DNA of 64,000 nucleotides from Alkalicoccus daliensis (GTDB lineage: Bacteria > Bacillota > Bacilli > Bacillales > Salisediminibacteriaceae), in the NCBI RefSeq assembly GCF_900103955.1, contig NZ_FNIL01000001.1:682001-746000 (forward strand), given 5' to 3'. Positions 9,172 to 17,601 of this stretch are shown one piece after another. The number at the start of each line of letters is the position of its first letter. Within the stretch, counting starts at the first letter, position 1. A program made the position numbers and the translations under genes. The notes beneath the pieces are model-generated. The model made no database searches, had not been told where the DNA came from, and saw only the letters and a list, made by a program, of their open reading frames with translations.

Positions 9172-9606
9172 TTATTTCTCTGCATGGTATCCCATTTTCT
9201 TCAAAAGTGTAAGCATCTGTTTCTTCTCATCTTTACTCAAGGGCTCCATTAGACCATTAATAAAAGCACGGTGTTTTGGGAAGATTTCATCCATAAACTC
9301 TCTGCCTTTATTCGTAATATCCGCGAGTGTAATTCTTCTGTCATATTTAGAAGCTTTTCGTACTAGATATTCTTTTCCTTCTAATTTATCAACCACATAT
9401 GTGATGCTTGAAGAGGCTATTAAAACTTTTTCTCCAATTTTTTGAATTGGCTGTTCTCCTTTATGATAAATAAGTTCCAGGACAGCAAATTCCGTTGGAT
9501 TCAAACCATAGCTTTTCATGTCTTTTTCTGCTTCTTTATGCACTGCAGCGTAAGCTCTTGAAAACACTACAAACAGCTTCAGAGATTCCTGCTCTTCTTT
9601 ATTCAT
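9172..9606 (-). CDS. MarR-family transcriptional regulator, MhqR-like
   Basis: Winged-helix regulator of 144 residues. It has the MarR layout: helical dimerisation ends, and a central DNA-binding domain with GLNPTEFAVLELIYHKGEQP, the recognition region ASSSITYVVDKLE and the wing segment KYDRRITLADITNKG. The sequence resembles MhqR (YkvE), which represses quinone and hydroquinone detoxification genes in B. subtilis. Its location directly upstream of the wrbA-type quinone reductase fits that job. AGGAGG precedes the ATG at good spacing. Assignment to MhqR rather than another MarR protein is from memory of the family sequence. Confidence 0.85.
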   Translation of the reverse strand: MNKEEQESLKLFVVFSRAYAAVHKEAEKDMKSYGLNPTEFAVLELIYHKGEQPIQKIGEKVLIASSSITYVVDKLEGKEYLVRKASKYDRRITLADITNKGREFMDEIFPKHRAFINGLMEPLSKDEKKQMLTLLKKMGYHAEK

Positions 9607-10178
9607 ATATTTTCCTCCTCATTAAAAACAAACTTCAGATAATAATACAGAGTCCAATTAATGCTGTGCCCGTTAAACTGTAAGTTTAAAATGAATACTC
9701 TGATCTTAATAATGAACATTAACAGAGATTATTAATAAAAAACATTAATTTAAACTTGAGTTTTCAATATAACAAAGCCCTTTGAAATTTTAACTTAATT
9801 AATTCTCTTTTCCATCAATTAAAGTAATCTTGCAATACTTGTTATTCACATTATTTAATCAGGATCGATTAAATAATTACATTTTTGCAGAGGTAAATAA
9901 ACGAGCCTTCCATGCTTTAATATGTGAGAGCTCCTGCTAATGACACCTGCATGAATCGACTGCTGCGGAAAGCCTATGAGAGATTTGTTAAAGATCTCAC
10001 TCAGCTGAAGGAAAGCAGAATACGTTTCCAGTTAATAAGGAGACTTTTTCCTCAGTTATTTTCCATTATGCCATTCATTCTTTGAAATTACTTTTTAAGT
10101 CTTTTATCCGGGAGAGAAAGTTTTTCAAAGAGGCGATTAGGGAACATTAAAAATATGTAAATAAAGGAGGAATAACGA
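9607..10178. other. AT-rich non-coding stretch upstream of the marR and SDR genes
   Basis: About 570 bases between divergent genes without a believable open frame. It contains an 11-bp perfect inverted repeat (9850-9877) and a smaller TTAAAC/GTTTAA dyad (9673-9689). Both could be operators or weak hairpins. No tRNA, riboswitch or known repeat recognised. Confidence 0.5.
9850..9877. repeat. Perfect 11-bp AT-rich inverted repeat
   Basis: ATTATTTAATC / GATTAAATAAT with AGGATC between the arms. Too AT-rich for a strong terminator; more like a dyad operator. Function unknown. Confidence 0.45.
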
Positions 10179-10979
10179 ATGAGCTTTTATTCAAACAGCG
10201 CTTTTACCAACGAGCATATCTTAATCACAGGGGCCACAGGCGGCATAGGCTATGTGACATCCCTCGCACTTCTTAAAGCCGGTGCCTGCGTTACTGTAAC
10301 AGGAAGAAATGATGAAAAATTGTCCAGAATCAAACAGGAAGCTCACTATCATGCTGATGCCTCGCGCATGCACGTGGTCAGTGGAGATATTACGGTTCCT
10401 AATGACAGGCATCGTATTGTTAAAGAAGCGAATGATTCGTTTGGTCCTATTACGGGACTGGTAAATTCCGCTGGCATATCTGGCGGAGACGTTGTAGAAA
10501 ATATTCAGGAAGAAGAAATTAATGAGATCATGGAGTTAAATTTCACTGCGCAAGTTATGTTAAGCCAGCTCGTCTTTAAGCAGATGAAGGAATTGCAGCG
10601 AGGAAATATTGTAAATGTATCATCTCTCTCAGGGTTAAGAGGCACTTATGGTAACACAGCTTATGCAGGCTCCAAATTTGCACTGATCGGCTTTACACAA
10701 TCTTTCGCTTTAGAAGCTATTGATTATGGAGTAAGGGTGAATGCTGTTTGTCCTGGGTTTGTAGATACATCTATGGCACAGCATATTCTTGAAAAGAAAG
10801 CAGCAAAAGCCGGCATAAGCTATGAGGAGCAGCGGAATCGTACTGAAGAAGCACTTCCTTCCAAAAAAATAACTACTCCTGAAGAAGTAGCAGATACAAT
10901 TTTATTCCTTCTTACAGGCGCTTCTAAAAATATCATCGGGGAATCCATTAAAATTTCCGGAGGCAGTGTAATGCGTTAA
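10179..10979 (+). CDS. Short-chain dehydrogenase/reductase
   Basis: Classical NAD(P)-dependent SDR of 266 residues; substrate unknown. The Rossmann nucleotide motif TGATGGIG is at about residues 18-25, the NSAG structural motif near 93, and the catalytic YAGSK (Tyr and Lys) near 162-166, after serine in the NVSSLSG segment. It ends in the usual GGS-type tail. FabG-like or acetoacetyl-CoA reductase-like activity is possible. AAAGGAGG precedes the ATG. It is convergent with scpB and overlaps its stop by four bases. The gene has no counterpart at this position in B. subtilis and appears to be part of the accessory insert between rluB and scpB. Confidence 0.88.
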   Translation: MSFYSNSAFTNEHILITGATGGIGYVTSLALLKAGACVTVTGRNDEKLSRIKQEAHYHADASRMHVVSGDITVPNDRHRIVKEANDSFGPITGLVNSAGISGGDVVENIQEEEINEIMELNFTAQVMLSQLVFKQMKELQRGNIVNVSSLSGLRGTYGNTAYAGSKFALIGFTQSFALEAIDYGVRVNAVCPGFVDTSMAQHILEKKAAKAGISYEEQRNRTEEALPSKKITTPEEVADTILFLLTGASKNIIGESIKISGGSVMR

Positions 10980-11560
10980 TTTTCCGTTTTCACTGCATCC
11001 TGAAACTTTTCAAAAAATAAATCAAATTCTTCCTCCGGATCGTCTTCTTTTGCTTCAGGAAGTGGAGGAAGATCATTAATAGACTGAAGTCCAAACTGTT
11101 CTAAAAATTGTTTTGTTGTGCCATATAATATTGCCCGTCCTGCACCCTCCTGGCGTCCGACTTCTTTAATTAATCCTTTAGACTGAAGGGTCCTTAACGG
11201 TCTTTCAGTTTTTACACCACGGATGTCTTCAATTTCCATACGGGCAACCGGCTGACGATAGGCAATTACTGCAAGCGACTCCAGAGAAGCTTGCGATAAT
11301 GTGCCGGAAGATGGCGACTGCAGCAATTTTTTATAGTAAGGTGCATGAATTTCCTTTGTAGTAAGCTGGTAACCTCCTGCAAGACTGTTCAGCTGCATCC
11401 CCCTCCCCGGGGAATCGTACTCTTTTTTCATCGCTTCAATATACTCATGGAGCTCCTGCTGATTAATTTCAAGGACATCCAGAAGCTGTTTTTCCTCCAT
11501 CCCTTCTTCTCCCGCTACAAAAAGAAGTCCTTCTATGACAGCTTTTATTTCTTCATTCAT
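10976..11560 (-). CDS. scpB: Segregation and condensation protein B
   Basis: ScpB is a kleisin-associated winged-helix protein that binds ScpA and the SMC ATPase to form bacterial condensin. The 194-residue product begins MNEEIKAVIEGLLFVAGEEG and contains the two winged-helix domains with the LAGGYQLTTK and AVIAYRQPVARMEIEDIRGV segments, then an acidic tail. I chose the ATG at 11560, which overlaps the scpA stop as ATGA. A longer in-frame start at 11623 lies inside scpA and adds an unrelated N-terminus. Operon with scpA, as across Firmicutes. Confidence 0.95.
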   Translation of the reverse strand: MNEEIKAVIEGLLFVAGEEGMEEKQLLDVLEINQQELHEYIEAMKKEYDSPGRGMQLNSLAGGYQLTTKEIHAPYYKKLLQSPSSGTLSQASLESLAVIAYRQPVARMEIEDIRGVKTERPLRTLQSKGLIKEVGRQEGAGRAILYGTTKQFLEQFGLQSINDLPPLPEAKEDDPEEEFDLFFEKFQDAVKTEN

Positions 11561-12312
11561 ATCGTGATGTAAGCTCCTTTCTTTATAATATGAATATCCT
11601 GATAATTTCCACTCTGACTGCATTCAATTTCTTTTACTTTCATCAGTTCCAATATTGCTAAAAAAGTTACAACGAGCGCACTGTCTTCTGTTTCCTCAAA
11701 TAAATCATTAAACGTTGCAGCGCCATTATTAAGATCAAGATAAGAAACTACATCTTTCATTCTGGCTTCAATGGGAATTTCTTCGCGGGCTACTTTTGTT
11801 GTTTGCTTGGTACTTTTCTTTTTTCTTTTTTTCATATTTTGGAAAGCTTTCATCATATCGTAAACAGAGACATCTATTGTAGCATTTTTATCTTCTTTTT
11901 CTTCCGCCAAATAATTAGTTAAATCTGTCATTGGTTTTGAAAAAAGTTCGCTTCGGGCCAGTTCCCTTTCTTTCAAACCTGAAGCTGCTTCTTTATACCT
12001 TTTGTATTCAGCCAGGCGGTCGATTAAGTCTTCTTTTGTCCAATCCTCTTCCTCAGTTAAGCCGTCTTCCCAGTTTGTATCTTCGATCGGGAGAAGCAAT
12101 TGGCTTTTCATCTGCAGAAGAGTAGAAGCCATAACAAGATATTCACTCGCTATATTTAATTCCATTACCTGCATCGCCTGGATATAGTTCATATACTGCT
12201 CAGTAATTTCTTTCACTGGTATATCGTATAAATCCAGATCATTTTTATTTATTAAATGAAGGAGCAGGTCCAACGGCCCTTCAAACCCTTGCAGCTTTAC
12301 ACTGTAGCTCAC
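11557..12312 (-). CDS. scpA: Segregation and condensation protein A
   Basis: Kleisin subunit of the SMC-ScpA-ScpB complex, bridging SMC heads for chromosome organisation and segregation. Residues following the start contain the hallmark FEGPLDLLLHLI. A long charged middle and a C-terminal winged-helix domain (TFLAILELMKVKEIE) follow. I chose a GTG start at 12312 (251 residues), because AAAGGAAG lies 8 bases upstream. The apparent ATG at 12333 sits just past an extended -10 promoter element and would be at or before the transcript start. scpB is translationally coupled downstream. Confidence 0.94.
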   Translation of the reverse strand: MSYSVKLQGFEGPLDLLLHLINKNDLDLYDIPVKEITEQYMNYIQAMQVMELNIASEYLVMASTLLQMKSQLLLPIEDTNWEDGLTEEEDWTKEDLIDRLAEYKRYKEAASGLKERELARSELFSKPMTDLTNYLAEEKEDKNATIDVSVYDMMKAFQNMKKRKKKSTKQTTKVAREEIPIEARMKDVVSYLDLNNGAATFNDLFEETEDSALVVTFLAILELMKVKEIECSQSGNYQDIHIIKKGAYITI

Positions 12313-12338
12313 TTTAAACACTTCCTTTTCCATGCGTT

Positions 12339-12347
12339 ATTATATCA
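12339..12347 (-). promoter_or_regulatory. Extended -10 promoter of scpAB
   Basis: Minus-strand TGATATAAT, a TGnTATAAT extended -10 element. A -35 box is not convincing, as is common for such promoters. The predicted transcript start falls between the ATG at 12333 and the GTG at 12312. Confidence 0.6.
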
Positions 12348-12441
12348 TATGCAAAACAGAAATCAGTCTCATTTCTTCACTTATTTGCTGCTCTCCTATA
12401 TAATATAAACCAGAACCTGTATTTACAAAGGAGAGTTATTT

Positions 12442-12978
12442 TTGACGACCACTACGAAATATAATTACCCTGCAGAATATAAGCTTTTCCTGGCCCATTT
12501 TCATGGTACTCGTGATTTTTTCGAATGTCATGAAATTCTGGAAGAGTACTGGCTCGAACAAAATAAAGAAACCCGCTGGCTTGCCTTAATACAGCTTGCA
12601 GTAGCAGTTTATCATGAACGGCAGGGAAACCTGCGTGGAAGCTACAAACTTTATAATAAAGTACAGCATCATATGCTGCATGATAAAAGATTATTTGAAG
12701 AATTAAGTATCGATGCAGAACAGCTTGCGTTTCTTATTTCAAAAAGGATAAAAGGCCTGGAAGAGAATCAGCCCTATCAACCTTTAAACCTGCCGCTTAT
12801 AGATGAAGACCTTCTTGTAGAATGCCGCAATATAGCTGCTTCCTGGAATGCTGACTGGAAAAATGATGATCAAAATACTCCTGCAGATTTACGCTTTAAG
12901 CATAGAATGCGTGACCGGAGTGAAGTGATTGCCGCAAGGAAAGCATCACTTGTAACAAAGTCAGCAGCCCGTTATTAA
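12442..12978 (+). CDS. ypuF: DUF309 family protein YpuF
   Basis: Conserved Firmicutes protein of unknown biochemical role with a DUF309 domain. The N-terminal half holds the family signature FFECHEILEEYWLEQ followed by RWLALIQLAVAVYHERQGN. The protein is 178 residues and soluble, with a basic C-terminal tail. The start is TTG at 12442, with AAAGGAGAG six bases upstream. It is divergent from scpA and sits between scpA and the riboflavin genes, as ypuF does in B. subtilis. Confidence 0.9.
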   Translation: MTTTTKYNYPAEYKLFLAHFHGTRDFFECHEILEEYWLEQNKETRWLALIQLAVAVYHERQGNLRGSYKLYNKVQHHMLHDKRLFEELSIDAEQLAFLISKRIKGLEENQPYQPLNLPLIDEDLLVECRNIAASWNADWKNDDQNTPADLRFKHRMRDRSEVIAARKASLVTKSAARY

Positions 12979-12995
12979 TGAATTACAATCATTAT

Positions 12996-13035
12996 AAAAA
13001 ACGAACAGGGATTTTTTAATCCCTGTTCGTTTTTT
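12996..13035. terminator. Bidirectional terminator between ypuF and ribH
   Basis: Perfect 18-bp stem with a TTTT loop. The core arm is ACGAACAGGGATT; A-runs and T-runs flank it on both sides, so it can end ypuF and the rib operon. Confidence 0.93.
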
Positions 13036-13045
13036 ATAATACTTC

Positions 13046-13513
13046 TTAAGAAAACTGCTTATTTAAATTAGCCATTTCAATAGCAGCAACAGCGGAATCC
13101 CAGCCTTTATTTCCTGCTTTCGTACCCGCTCGCTCAATTGCCTGTTCAATCGTGTTGGTAGTTACCACTCCGAAAATAACAGGAATACCGGTGGACAGTC
13201 CTGCCTGGGAAACTCCTTTAGCTGCTTCTCCACATACATAGTCAAAGTGAGGAGTTGCTCCCCTTATAACGGTACCAAGCGTTACAACAGCATCATACTC
13301 TCCAGTTTCAGCCATTTTTTTAGCTATAAAAGGTATTTCATAAGCTCCAGGAACCCATGCAATATCCACGTTTTCATCACTTACGCCGTGACGGCGGCAG
13401 GCATCTTCAGCTCCCGCTAATAATTTACTCGTAATAAAATCGTTAAATCTTCCTACTACAATTCCTATTTTTAAATCCGTACCTGACAAAATTCCTTCAA
13501 AAGTTTTCCCCAT
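13046..13513 (-). CDS. ribH: 6,7-dimethyl-8-ribityllumazine synthase
   Basis: Condenses the ribityl-aminouracil intermediate with 3,4-dihydroxy-2-butanone 4-phosphate to give lumazine, the penultimate step to riboflavin. The 155-residue sequence shows the family's [15 protein letters not shown] start, WVPGAYEIP and [15 protein letters not shown] segments, the last containing the catalytic histidine. It normally forms a 60-subunit capsid around riboflavin synthase. Last gene of the ribD-ribE-ribBA-ribH operon, followed by a terminator; no ribT follows. Confidence 0.96.
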   Translation of the reverse strand: MGKTFEGILSGTDLKIGIVVGRFNDFITSKLLAGAEDACRRHGVSDENVDIAWVPGAYEIPFIAKKMAETGEYDAVVTLGTVIRGATPHFDYVCGEAAKGVSQAGLSTGIPVIFGVVTTNTIEQAIERAGTKAGNKGWDSAVAAIEMANLNKQFS

Positions 13514-13535
13514 TGAATAACAGCTCCTTCTTAAT

Positions 13536-14735
13536 TTACAAGTGCAACATGTGTCCCAGCTTGTCTTTTTTAGTTTTCAAATATTTTTCGTTGTTCATAG
13601 AATGCGGCAACTGGATTGGCAGTCTTTCTACCACTTCGAGATCATACCCTTTTAATCCTGTAATTTTGCGAGGGTTATTTGTTAATAACCTCATTTTACG
13701 AATTCCAAGATCCCTCAAAATTTGCGCTCCGATCCCATAATCTCTTAAATCAGGACCAAATCCTAATTTTTCATTTGCTTCTACAGTATCAAGGCCTTCC
13801 TCCTGCAGCTTATATGCCCGCATTTTATTTAAAAGACCAATTCCTCTGCCTTCCTGCCTCATGTAAAGTATAACCCCGGAACCATGCTGTTCGATCTGCG
13901 CAAGGGCTGCATGCAGCTGAGGGCCACAGTCACAGCGTCTTGAGCCAAACACATCCCCAGTCAGACATTCAGAATGCACACGCACCATAGTAGGTTTGTT
14001 GCCCCCGATTTCTCCTTTAACAATAGCGATGTGTTCTTTTCCATCCACTACATTTGAATACCCAATTGCTTTAAATTCTCCATAATCCGTAGGCAGCTTG
14101 ATCTCAATTTCCCGCTGGACCAGTTTATCTTTACGGTTACGGTATTGAATCAAGTCTTTAATAGTTACCATTTTCAGCTCATGCCTGTCTGCTATTTTCC
14201 GCAGTTCAGGAACCCTTGCCATCGTACCGTCTTCATTCATAATTTCACAAATTACTCCAGCCGGGGATGCCCCCGCCATTTTTGCCAGATCTACAGCAGC
14301 TTCCGTATGGCCCGCCCGGCGCAGGACTCCTCCATCTTTTGCTACAAGCGGGAAAATATGACCCGGCCGCTGAAAATCTGCAGGTTTTGTATTTTCATTA
14401 ATCAGCGCTTCTACAGTAAGCGCTCTTTCCGGAGCAGAAATACCAGTAGTAGTATGTTTATGATCTACACTTACAGTAAAAGCTGTACCGTGGGGATCGG
14501 AGTTTCTGTCCACCATAGGTACTAAATTTAATTTAGCAGCCCTTTCTTCAGTAATAGGCGCACAGATCAGTCCTCTTCCGTGGGTAGCCATAAAATTTAT
14601 CACTTCAGGTGTAGTCTTTTCTGCCAGAGAAATAAAGTCTCCTTCATTTTCCCTGTCTTCATCATCACATACGATCACAACTTCTCCTTGTGCCAATGCA
14701 TATATAGCATCTTCAATCGGGTCAAATAAACTCAT
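13536..14735 (-). CDS. ribBA: Bifunctional DHBP synthase / GTP cyclohydrolase II
   Basis: Two-domain riboflavin enzyme. The N-terminal half (about residues 1-200) is 3,4-dihydroxy-2-butanone 4-phosphate synthase with the acidic [10 protein letters not shown] loop. The C-terminal half is GTP cyclohydrolase II with zinc-binding Cys residues in [18 protein letters not shown] and the RQEGRGIGL motif. Length 399 matches B. subtilis RibBA (RibA). Located between ribE and ribH. It supplies both substrates entering the lumazine pathway. Confidence 0.96.
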   Translation of the reverse strand: MSLFDPIEDAIYALAQGEVVIVCDDEDRENEGDFISLAEKTTPEVINFMATHGRGLICAPITEERAAKLNLVPMVDRNSDPHGTAFTVSVDHKHTTTGISAPERALTVEALINENTKPADFQRPGHIFPLVAKDGGVLRRAGHTEAAVDLAKMAGASPAGVICEIMNEDGTMARVPELRKIADRHELKMVTIKDLIQYRNRKDKLVQREIEIKLPTDYGEFKAIGYSNVVDGKEHIAIVKGEIGGNKPTMVRVHSECLTGDVFGSRRCDCGPQLHAALAQIEQHGSGVILYMRQEGRGIGLLNKMRAYKLQEEGLDTVEANEKLGFGPDLRDYGIGAQILRDLGIRKMRLLTNNPRKITGLKGYDLEVVERLPIQLPHSMNNEKYLKTKKDKLGHMLHL

Positions 14736-14765
14736 ATCTGCCTGCCTCCCCTTTCTCTACTCCTT

Positions 14766-15416
14766 CTAAAAGCCGTGATTCTTCAAAAATTCTTCTGACA
14801 TTGTTTCAGGTGAATTTTCTGACTGAAATCTCTGCAGAAGCAATTCTTCCACGTATTTAGCGAGCATATCACATTCCACATTCACTATATCTCCTGCTTC
14901 TTTTTGTCCTATCACCGTCTCTTCAAGTGTATGGGGGATAATAGAAATAGTAAAAGAGTTATCTGTCAAACCAAACACCGTTAAGCTTGTGCCATCTACT
15001 GATACGCTGCCTTTCATCGTAAAATATTTACGCAGTTCCAAAGGTATTTCAATAGTATAATAAACTGCATTATGATCAGATTCCTTAGACCGTATCTTGC
15101 CCACTCCATCTACATGGCCGCTTACAAAATGTCCGCCAAATCTACCGCCTGCAGCCATCGCTCTCTCCAGATTGACTTGAGAACCTTCCTTAATATTTCT
15201 CAGACTCGTTCCTCTGACTGTTTCCGGCATCAAATCGACTGTAAAATATTCTGCTGTATAAGACGTAACGGTCAAGCACACCCCGTTTACAGAAATACTA
15301 TCGCCAAGCTTTACATCTTTTAAAATAGTCGGAGCTTCTACTGACAAAACAATTGCTTCTCCCGTTTGTTGCATAGAGAGAACCTTTCCTTTTTCTTCAA
15401 TAATACCTGTAAACAT
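14766..15416 (-). CDS. ribE: Riboflavin synthase alpha subunit
   Basis: Dismutates two lumazine molecules to riboflavin. The product of 216 residues has the expected internal duplication of two lumazine-binding domains. The first starts MFTGIIEEKG and carries SVNGVCLTV; the second carries SVDGTSLTV. I chose the ATG at 15416, with AAAGGA about 10 bases upstream; an ATG three codons earlier would sit too close to that site. Five bases separate it from the ribD stop. Confidence 0.95.
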   Translation of the reverse strand: MFTGIIEEKGKVLSMQQTGEAIVLSVEAPTILKDVKLGDSISVNGVCLTVTSYTAEYFTVDLMPETVRGTSLRNIKEGSQVNLERAMAAGGRFGGHFVSGHVDGVGKIRSKESDHNAVYYTIEIPLELRKYFTMKGSVSVDGTSLTVFGLTDNSFTISIIPHTLEETVIGQKEAGDIVNVECDMLAKYVEELLLQRFQSENSPETMSEEFLKNHGF

Positions 15417-15421
15417 ATGCT

Positions 15422-16501
15422 TCATTCCTTTCGATAATACACGTGCTTCATGTCATCTCCCAAAATTTCGGTCGCTGCAAGATTATATCTCGGAACTTCA
15501 GCCAACCTGGAAAGTCCCTGCCCGCTCACAGCTTGAGGAGCACTATTTCCTCCTATTAGCAACGGTGCAGAATAATGGACAATTTCATTCAGTATTCCAG
15601 CACGCAGAAAGCTGTCATGGATCGTTCCCCCGCCTTCTACTAATAAAGAAGTTATTTCTGCTTCACCAAGCTTTATAAGAACTTCTTCTACCGGGACCCT
15701 GAATCCAGGTACTACAGTCAACTTCACACCCGCAGCCCTAATTTCCTCTACTTTTTCCGTATCAGCCTGCTCTGTAGTAAAGATCCATGTTTCTCCCCCA
15801 TCTTTAATAACAGTAGCTTCTTTAGAAACTCTCAGTCTCGAATCCAGCACAATTCTCAGAGGGTTTTTACCTCCCTGAGGAAGTCTCGTTGTTAACGAAG
15901 GGTTATCGGCCAGTACAGTTTCAATACCGACAAGTATTGCATCATGAAGATGTCTCAGTTTGTGCCCGTCTAATCTGGCTGCTGTTCCTGTAATCCACTG
16001 ACTTTCTCCATCTACTGTAGCGATTTTACCATCAATGCTTGTAGCCATCTTTAAAGTAACATATGGTTTTTTGTTCACAGCATAATGAAAGAAGATGCGA
16101 TTTAAGCTGTCCGCTTCTTCCTTCATTACACCAGTAACAACTTCAATCCCTGCATTCTGCAGCTTTTGGATTCCCTTTCCTGCAACACGCGAGTCAGGAT
16201 CAACTGAACCAATATATACTTTTTTTATTCCTGCTTCCACCACTGCATCTGCACATGGCGGAGTTCTGCCTGTATGAGAACATGGCTCCAGCGTCACATA
16301 CATTTCCGCACCTGCGGCTTTTTCGCCTGCCATAGCCAATGCGTGCCGTTCTGCATGCTTTTCACCTGCTTTTAGGTGCGCCCCCATGCCAATAACTTCA
16401 CCTTGTTTTACAATCACACACCCGACCAGAGGATTCGGAGAGGTCTGTCCAGCTGCAGCACCTGCTAATTCAATAGCTAATTTCATATAGGTCTCATTCA
16501 T
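15422..16501 (-). CDS. ribD: Bifunctional riboflavin deaminase/reductase
   Basis: Catalyses the second and third steps from GTP to riboflavin. The N-terminal deaminase domain (about residues 1-145) has the zinc motifs HAERHA and PCSHTGRTPPC. The C-terminal reductase domain (about 146-359) has the MATSIDGKIA start and the LVEGGGTIHDSF motif. I chose the ATG at 16501 with GGGGG upstream, giving 359 residues; the upstream in-frame ATG at 16552 lies inside the leader terminator. First gene of the rib operon, controlled by the FMN riboswitch in its leader. Confidence 0.95.
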   Translation of the reverse strand: MNETYMKLAIELAGAAAGQTSPNPLVGCVIVKQGEVIGMGAHLKAGEKHAERHALAMAGEKAAGAEMYVTLEPCSHTGRTPPCADAVVEAGIKKVYIGSVDPDSRVAGKGIQKLQNAGIEVVTGVMKEEADSLNRIFFHYAVNKKPYVTLKMATSIDGKIATVDGESQWITGTAARLDGHKLRHLHDAILVGIETVLADNPSLTTRLPQGGKNPLRIVLDSRLRVSKEATVIKDGGETWIFTTEQADTEKVEEIRAAGVKLTVVPGFRVPVEEVLIKLGEAEITSLLVEGGGTIHDSFLRAGILNEIVHYSAPLLIGGNSAPQAVSGQGLSRLAEVPRYNLAATEILGDDMKHVYYRKE

Positions 16502-16529
16502 ATTCTTCGATCCCCCACGTTTAAAATAC

Positions 16530-16564
16530 AAAAAGCCCTGAATGAATATCAATCCATTCAGGGC
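16530..16564 (-). terminator. Riboswitch-controlled terminator in the rib leader
   Basis: GCCCTGAATG / CATTCAGGGC hairpin with a 10-nt loop followed by TTTTTG on the minus strand, about 30 bases before ribD. An upstream pairing TTAAGCGGA / TCCGCTTAA (arms near 16643-16651 and 16590-16598) may belong to the alternative leader structure. Confidence 0.85.
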
Positions 16565-16656
16565 ATAAGTACAGAATTTTGTACTTCAAATTAAGCGGAG
16601 TGATTCAGGAAAAAAAAGACATACCTCTAGACTTCCCGAATTTCCGCTTAAAAATT

Positions 16657-16797
16657 CCTTCTCCCATCCAGACTTTAACTGTCGGCTTTGGAGTTTCACC
16701 AAATCCACCGTCTATTAAAAATAGCCGGGTCACGGACTAAAAAGAGTTTCCTCTTTATCACCGCCGGTTAGGAATTTCACCTGACCCCGAAGGAACC
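16657..16797 (-). promoter_or_regulatory. FMN riboswitch (RFN element)
   Basis: Minus-strand aptamer with nearly all conserved RFN blocks in order: TTCGGGGTCAGGTGAAATTC, AACCGGCGGT, AGTCCGTGACCC, GGTGAAACTCC, AAGCCGACAGT and GGATGGGAGAAGG. It lies in the leader of ribD with a terminator downstream. FMN binding would favour termination. Confidence 0.95.
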
Positions 16798-16854
16798 GCA
16801 CCATCTTAACAAAATGCTGCGTTTTATTTAGTTTTATTGAGATTCTTACAAACT

Positions 16855-16884
16855 ACTATACCACTAACAAAATGAAAGAGGCAA
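16855..16884 (-). promoter_or_regulatory. Promoter of the rib operon
   Basis: Minus-strand TTGCCT, an 18-bp spacer and TATAGT, with TGG directly before the -10 box (extended -10). It lies about 60 bases upstream of the FMN riboswitch. Confidence 0.6.
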
Positions 16885-16905
16885 GAATTTACGCTTTTAT
16901 GAGAA

Positions 16906-17340
16906 TTATACCTCGTAAACTTTTACTTCCTGCATCGTATCATTCGGCTTAATACGCTCCAGTGTATCCAGACCTTCAGTAATTTGACCGAATACTGTAT
17001 GAACTCCATCTAAATGGGGTTGAGCTTCAAGCACAAGGAAAAATTGGCTGCCGCCTGTATCTTTGCCGGCATGCGCCATAGAAAGACTTCCTTTCTGGTG
17101 CTTGTGTGGATTATTATCTGTTTCACATTTAATTGTATATCCTGGGCCACCTGTGCCTGTTCCGTTTGGGCATCCTCCCTGAGCAACAAATCCTGGAATG
17201 ACACGGTGAAAAGTCAGTCCGTTATAAAAACCGTCATTTGCAAGTTTTTCAAAATTTTCTACTGTTCCAGGTGCGTCTTCCTGGAAAAACTCAATTTCGA
17301 TTACTTCGCCGTTCTCAAATTTAATTTCGCCTTTTTTCAT
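16906..17340 (-). CDS. ppiB: Cyclophilin-type peptidyl-prolyl isomerase B
   Basis: Cytoplasmic proline isomerase that assists protein folding. The 144-residue sequence has the cyclophilin core with [15 protein letters not shown] (catalytic Arg and Phe region), [17 protein letters not shown] and [11 protein letters not shown] chose the ATG at 17340, preceded by GGAGG at 8 bases; an ATG five codons earlier has no such site. It stands between lysA and the rib operon, as in B. subtilis, and has no signal peptide. Confidence 0.95.
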   Translation of the reverse strand: MKKGEIKFENGEVIEIEFFQEDAPGTVENFEKLANDGFYNGLTFHRVIPGFVAQGGCPNGTGTGGPGYTIKCETDNNPHKHQKGSLSMAHAGKDTGGSQFFLVLEAQPHLDGVHTVFGQITEGLDTLERIKPNDTMQEVKVYEV

Positions 17341-17500
17341 ATGTAAAACCTCCAAAAGTTTAATTTATTTGTAACATATTCATTCTAGCAGAACCCGCTT
17401 CCTCATGCCATATATAATACTTGAACTAAACTATAGTTATTTTTGAAGATGTAATTTAAGGTCTTCCAAATAATCATGCCGCTTGCCCACCCATAATTAA

Positions 17501-17540
17501 AAGGCACGGATGAAAGCAAAAAGCTTATCATCCGTGCCTT
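17501..17540 (-). terminator. Terminator after lysA
   Basis: 13-bp perfect stem AAGGCACGGATGA / TCATCCGTGCCTT with a 14-nt loop; minus-strand tail is TTTTAATTA. It lies about 60 bases past the lysA stop. Confidence 0.88.
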
Positions 17541-17601
17541 ATTAAATAACAAATTAGTCTTCAATTATAAACTGTTTAAAGGAATGTATTTTACTTTAAA
17601 G

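Noticed and set aside
14145-14525. A 126-codon plus-strand frame within ribBA
   Set aside because: Antisense shadow of a well-supported enzyme gene, with no ribosome site.
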